Shown here: positions 4,832 to 7,818 of the stretch, piece after piece
Layout: the number at the start of each line of letters is the position of its first letter
How positions within the stretch are numbered: position 1 is the first letter of the stretch
DNA from: Acidobacteriota bacterium
Lineage (GTDB): Bacteria > Acidobacteriota > HRBIN11
DNA length: 7,818 nucleotides
Direction: 5' to 3'
Assembly (NCBI GenBank): GCA_030550225.1
Contig: JAUQPV010000111.1
Span: 1 to 7,818, forward strand
The notes under the pieces: model-generated
What the model saw: only the letters and a program-made list of their open reading frames with translations
What the model was told of the DNA's origin: nothing
Database searches by the model: none
Position numbers and translations under genes: made by a program

Positions 4832-4896
4832 CAATCCACAATTCGCAATCCGCAATCCTCTTGCGTCCCGCATCTCGCATCCCTATCTTGCATCTC
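4832..4896 (+). repeat. Right arm of the 65-bp inverted repeat, in the mnmG leader
   Basis: Heptamer units TTCGCAA, TCCACAA, TTCGCAA and TCCGCAA run from 4828 to 4855. They are followed by a run of TTGCGTC / CCGCATC / TCGCATC type units ending in TTGCATCTC. The arm ends at 4896, directly before the GAGG (4897-4900) that serves as the mnmG ribosome binding site. Relative to its gene it has the same orientation as the left arm has to the ankyrin gene. Confidence 0.85.
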
Positions 4897-4906
4897 GAGG
4901 ACGGCC

Positions 4907-6790
4907 ATGCGACCGTGGGAGACCTTTGAAGTCGTCGTCATCGGCGGCGGCCATGCCGGCATCGAGGCGGCTCACGCGGCCGCTCGCATCGGGTGCGAGA
5001 CAGCCCTCGTCACGATGGACGTCCGGGCCATCGGTCGGATGTCCTGCAACCCGGCCATCGGGGGTATCGGCAAGGGCCAGATCGTCCGGGAGATCGACGC
5101 CCTCGGCGGCGTCATGGGGAAGCTGGCCGATGCCACGGGCATCCAGTTTCGCCTGCTGAACCGTAAGAAGGGCCCGGCCGTCTGGTCGCCCCGCTGTCAG
5201 TCTGACAAGGCCCGTTACGCCGAGGCGGCCCAACGGCTGATTCTCTCGACGCCCCGCCTGACTGTCATCGAAGGGGTGGCCGATGAACTCCTCGTCGACG
5301 GGGACCGCATCGTCGGCGTCCGTCTCCAGGACGGCCGGGTCCTCGGCGCCCGGGCCGTCGTCATCGCCTCGGGGACGTTCATGAACGGCCTCATCCATAT
5401 CGGCCTGGAGACCCAGCCGGCGGGCCGCATCGGTGAGCCCCCGGCCGTCGGCCTCCCCGAGTCGCTCCGGCGACTGGGCTTCGAGATGGGTCGGCTCAAG
5501 ACGGGGACGCCGCCCCGGCTCTTGCGGGAATCGGTCCGCTACGACGTCCTGGAAGTCCAAGAGGGCGACCCCGACCCTGTCTTCTTTTCGTTCGACACGA
5601 CGTCCGTGACGCTTCCTCAGACGGTCTGCTGGATCACCTACACGAACCCCGAGGTCCACGAGATCATCCGGAACAACCTGCACGTCGCCCCGATGTACTG
5701 TGGTCGCATCCGGGGGATCGGGCCCCGGTACTGCCCGTCCATCGAGGATAAGGTTGTCCGCTTTGCCGACAAGACGCACCACCAGCTATTTCTGGAGCCG
5801 GAGGGCCTCGACCCCGACGCGTGGATTTACATCAACGGCTTGTCGACGAGTCTTCCCCGGGAGATTCAAGAAGAGATCGTGCATCGCATCCGGGGCCTCG
5901 AGGACGCCGTCATCGTGCGCTACGCTTACGCCGTCGAGTACGACTTCGTCCTGCCCCATCAGCTCAAGCACACCCTCGAGACGAAGCGCATCGAGGGCCT
6001 CTTCCATGCGGGTCAGGTCAACGGGACGACCGGCTACGAGGAGGCCGCCGGTCAGGGCCTCGTCGCCGGCATCAACGCCGCCCTGAAGGTCCGTCGCCGG
6101 CCGCCCCTCGTCCTGTCCCGGCATGAGAGCTACATCGGCATCATGATCGACGACCTCGTCACGAAGGGCGTCGAGGACCCCTACCGGATGTTCACGTCCC
6201 GGGCCGAGCTCCGGCTCCTCCTGCGCATCGACAACGCCGACCTGCGGCTCAGCGAGTATGGTTACCGCATCGGCCTCCTTCCCGAGGAGCGATGGGAGCG
6301 AGTCCAACAAAAGCGGGCCCGTCTCCGACGGGCTATCGAGTTCATGAACACGTGTCGGCCCGGCCCCTGCCTGAAGCCGGAGCAGACGCACCCCGTGCCC
6401 CTCAAGGGCCACGAGACGCTGGCCGTCCTCCTGAAGCGTCCCGAGATGACCCTGGACCGACTCTTGGAGGCTTACGACGTACCGGAAATCGCCGGCCTGG
6501 CGTACGAAGAAAGGTACAGCATGGAGCTGGAAATCAAGTACGAGGGCTACATCCGTCGCCAGCTTCAGGAACTGGAGCGGATGAAGAAACGGCTGGACCT
6601 GCGGATTCCCCCGGACTTCCCCGTCGACCGGGTCCCGGGCCTGCGAAAGGAGATCGTCGAGAAACTTCAGAAGTATCGGCCCGAAACGCTGGCCGACGCC
6701 CTCCGGATTCAGGGCGTCACGCCGGCGGCCGTCGTCTTGCTCAGCTACTATATCGACCGATGGCAACGGACTGGACGGGTCACGTCGTGA
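4907..6790 (+). CDS. mnmG: tRNA uridine-5-carboxymethylaminomethyl modification enzyme MnmG (GidA)
   Basis: With MnmE, this FAD- and NADH-dependent enzyme installs the (carboxymethyl)aminomethyl group at C5 of wobble uridine 34 in certain tRNAs, in the cytoplasm. The 627-aa length equals the family norm. Visible motifs are the FAD dinucleotide loop GGGHAG at 13-18; the first signature with SCNPAIGGIGKGQ and C47; GPRYCPSIEDK with C276, matching E. coli C277; the second signature GQVNGTTGYEEAAGQG at 369-384; and FTSRAELRLLLR, which precedes the C-terminal helical part that contacts MnmE in homologs. The protein ends in the usual GVTPAA..LL segment. I place the start at ATG 4907, six bases after GAGG. 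The frame is open back to 4751, but that extension would translate the repeat arm and lacks family sequence. The 3' end overlaps rsmG. Confidence 0.97.
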   Translation: MRPWETFEVVVIGGGHAGIEAAHAAARIGCETALVTMDVRAIGRMSCNPAIGGIGKGQIVREIDALGGVMGKLADATGIQFRLLNRKKGPAVWSPRCQSDKARYAEAAQRLILSTPRLTVIEGVADELLVDGDRIVGVRLQDGRVLGARAVVIASGTFMNGLIHIGLETQPAGRIGEPPAVGLPESLRRLGFEMGRLKTGTPPRLLRESVRYDVLEVQEGDPDPVFFSFDTTSVTLPQTVCWITYTNPEVHEIIRNNLHVAPMYCGRIRGIGPRYCPSIEDKVVRFADKTHHQLFLEPEGLDPDAWIYINGLSTSLPREIQEEIVHRIRGLEDAVIVRYAYAVEYDFVLPHQLKHTLETKRIEGLFHAGQVNGTTGYEEAAGQGLVAGINAALKVRRRPPLVLSRHESYIGIMIDDLVTKGVEDPYRMFTSRAELRLLLRIDNADLRLSEYGYRIGLLPEERWERVQQKRARLRRAIEFMNTCRPGPCLKPEQTHPVPLKGHETLAVLLKRPEMTLDRLLEAYDVPEIAGLAYEERYSMELEIKYEGYIRRQLQELERMKKRLDLRIPPDFPVDRVPGLRKEIVEKLQKYRPETLADALRIQGVTPAAVVLLSYYIDRWQRTGRVTS

Positions 6791-7401
6791 AAACCCTCGA
6801 ACGGGCCGGCCTGGCGCCCCCGTCGCCCGCTTGGACGGAACTCGCCGGCCTGTACCTCCAGTGGGTCGATACCTACGCCGAAAGTCATGGCCTGACGGCG
6901 ATCCGGGACCCCGACCGCCGCGTCGAGGTCTTCCTCCTGCAACCCCTCCGGCTGGTCCAGACCTTGCGGCCCCTGGGTTTGGAGGCCCGGACAGGCATCG
7001 ACATCGGGACGGGCGCCGGCGTGCCCGGCGTCGGTATGGTCCTCGGGGGTTGGCGGGGACCCCTCTGGTTGGTCGAACGGGCCGTGAAAAAGGCGACCCT
7101 TTTGGAGTGTTTCCTGACCGAGCTGACGCCGATCTTGCGGCGTCACGGCCTCTCGACCGATGTCCGGGTCATCCCCCAAGACGTCCGGTCTGTTCAGCTT
7201 CCCGAGGCATACTGGTGCGTCTCCCAGGGTGTCAACTGGTTGGAGAACCCGCTCCGTCGCTGGGTCGAAAAGCGGATTCGAGACGGCGTCCCGATGGTGT
7301 GGGTCACGACGCCCCGCCGGGAAGCCATCCGCTTAGGCGGTCGGCCGCCGACGCAGGTCGTCCCGCTGTCCTCTTATCATGCGGCCCTGGTTTGGCTATA
7401 A
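6760..7401 (+). CDS. rsmG: RsmG-like (GidB) 16S rRNA m7G527 methyltransferase, divergent
   Basis: RsmG makes m7G527 in 16S rRNA using SAM and often lies directly after mnmG, as here. The 213-aa protein starts at ATG 6760, overlapping mnmG by 31 nt. A GTG at 6787 (GTGA overlap with the mnmG stop) is a shorter alternative; neither has a clear Shine-Dalgarno, so translational coupling is likely. The helical N-terminal part with YLQWVDTYAESHGLTAI (32-48) and the SAM loop GIDIGTGAGVPGVGM (79-93) fit the family. However, by hand alignment with E. coli, the NLT motif reads GLT (44-46), HILDS reads LLQPL (59-63), and the SRA motif reads SQG (155-157). No Lys-Gly corresponds to the later conserved lysine region. 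The protein may therefore be a divergent enzyme or an inactive relative. Confidence 0.85.
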   Translation: MATDWTGHVVKTLERAGLAPPSPAWTELAGLYLQWVDTYAESHGLTAIRDPDRRVEVFLLQPLRLVQTLRPLGLEARTGIDIGTGAGVPGVGMVLGGWRGPLWLVERAVKKATLLECFLTELTPILRRHGLSTDVRVIPQDVRSVQLPEAYWCVSQGVNWLENPLRRWVEKRIRDGVPMVWVTTPRREAIRLGGRPPTQVVPLSSYHAALVWL

Positions 7402-7402
7402 T
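7374..7402 (+). promoter_or_regulatory. Candidate sigma70-type promoter inside the rsmG 3' end
   Basis: TTATCA (7374-7379, four of six matches to TTGACA) lies 17 bp before a perfect TATAAT (7397-7402), which overlaps the rsmG stop codon. It points at the gene starting at 7515 and would give a leader of about 100 nt containing the 7412-7494 inverted repeat. It is the best promoter-like pair I see in the window. Confidence 0.5.
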
Positions 7403-7411
7403 GAGGGCGAT

Positions 7412-7494
7412 GGGGCAATAATGTAGTAAGGCAATAAGGGCTGTCTGACGAACGCTTACCACCCAGCGCCCGACACTTACTGCCTTCTTGCCCC
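7412..7494. repeat. Imperfect 19-bp inverted repeat in the leader of the last gene
   Basis: The 19 nt at 7412-7430 (GGGGCAATAATG...GTAAG) match the reverse complement of 7476-7494 at 16 of 19 positions. GCAATAA also occurs twice directly (7415-7421 and 7431-7437). The arms are separated by 45 nt. The right arm ends 8 bp before the GGGAGGT ribosome binding site of the 7515 gene, a layout like that of the 65-bp repeat before mnmG. Confidence 0.55.
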
Positions 7495-7514
7495 GCCTGC
7501 ATGGGAGGTCCGTC

Positions 7515-7818
7515 GTGAACCTTCGAAGCTATCGCCTTTTCCCGCCCTGGGTGGCGGTCTTGCTGACGGTCCTCTGGACCGTCGGGCTGGGCATGACCCA
7601 AACCCCGACCCCGCCGGCCGGTGCCGAAAAGTCACCACCTTCGCAGGAGAAACCGGCGCCCCCATCGGAGGCTCCAGCGGCAGAAGCGCCGGCTCTTCCG
7701 AAGCCGGACCCCGACTGTCTTCAAAAGCTGGACGCTGTTGGCCGAGAGAAGGAACCCCTGCGGGCCTATCGTGTCGGGACCCTTCAGGTGAAGGGCATCA
7801 TCCAGCGGAAGAACGTGC
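7515..7818 (+). CDS. 5' end of a membrane-anchored proline-rich protein, possibly PilP-like (truncated by window edge)
   Basis: The start is GTG 7515, preceded by GGGAGGT (7503-7509) at a 5-nt spacing; 101 codons are present before the edge. Residues 8-27 are hydrophobic (FPPWVAVLLTVLWTVGLGM), a signal peptide or single membrane anchor. A Pro/Ala/Glu-rich linker follows (about 28-66). From about 79 the sequence PLRAYRVGTLQVKGII resembles the PLxxYxLxxLxVxGI segment that opens the beta domain of PilP, the type IV pilus inner-membrane lipoprotein. PilP works with PilN, PilO and PilQ to align the pilus machinery. No lipobox cysteine is seen near the leader; C68 is too far in. The PilP reading is inference from one short segment, and another linker-bearing envelope protein is possible. 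Confidence 0.7.
   Translation, partial: MNLRSYRLFPPWVAVLLTVLWTVGLGMTQTPTPPAGAEKSPPSQEKPAPPSEAPAAEAPALPKPDPDCLQKLDAVGREKEPLRAYRVGTLQVKGIIQRKNV

Noticed and set aside
4565..4896. CRISPR array
   Set aside because: Units are 7 nt with no unique spacers of 25-40 nt, and the two 65-bp copies are inverted, not direct.
4883..6766. Two long minus-strand open frames (4883-5782 and 5786-6766)
   Set aside because: Antisense shadows of mnmG, rich in Asp, Val, Gly and Arg as expected from reversed GC-rich codons; no ribosome binding sites.
6831..7421. + strand open frame of 196 codons
   Set aside because: Out-of-frame shadow of rsmG; the SAM motif is in the other frame.

Overview
This 7.8 kb GC-rich bacterial chromosomal window combines ordinary housekeeping genes with unusually repeat-rich intergenic DNA. 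Coding frames strongly prefer C or G at third positions. The genes suggest a free-living bacterium, probably with a Gram-negative type envelope: signal or anchor sequences open four proteins, and the last one looks like the start of a PilP-type pilus protein. Acidobacteriota or a related thermophilic lineage would fit, but nothing here proves it.

Layout from left to right. Positions 1-104 hold the 3' end of an unidentified + strand gene, closed by a good intrinsic terminator (134-162). tlyA (rRNA 2'-O-methyltransferase) lies on the minus strand (181-1011). A gene-free 689 bp stretch (1012-1700) follows, full of inverted repeats and heptamer repeats, and ends in a strongly structured leader. 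The leader runs into a two-gene + strand unit: a secreted 157-aa protein of unknown function (1701-2174) and a 77-aa helical protein (2171-2404) that overlaps it by ATGA. Two minus-strand genes come next: an M19 membrane dipeptidase (2399-3682), which meets the 77-aa gene tail to tail with a 6 bp overlap, and a membrane-anchored ankyrin-repeat protein (3849-4538). A 368 bp divergent intergenic region follows, bearing a 65 bp inverted repeat. Then come mnmG (4907-6790) and rsmG (6760-7401), overlapping by 31 nt, and finally the 5' end of a proline-rich, membrane-anchored protein (7515 to the edge).

How the genes relate: tlyA, mnmG and rsmG all belong to RNA modification (rRNA 2'-O-methylation, tRNA wobble-uridine modification, 16S rRNA m7G). 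mnmG-rsmG is a classic coupled pair. The dipeptidase and the ankyrin protein are both predicted to act outside the cytoplasmic membrane and may be co-transcribed, although a weak terminator-like hairpin lies between them.

The most distinctive signal is a family of degenerate 7-nt tandem repeats (ATTGCGA and GATGCRR types) found only between genes. Nearly the same 65 nt block sits immediately upstream of the ribosome binding sites of both the ankyrin gene and mnmG, in the same orientation relative to each gene. Other points worth a look are the hairpin leader abutting the Shine-Dalgarno sequence of the 157-aa gene, and an RsmG that keeps its SAM motif but appears to have lost several family-conserved residues. 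I found no CRISPR array, tRNA, rRNA, transposase or phage gene.
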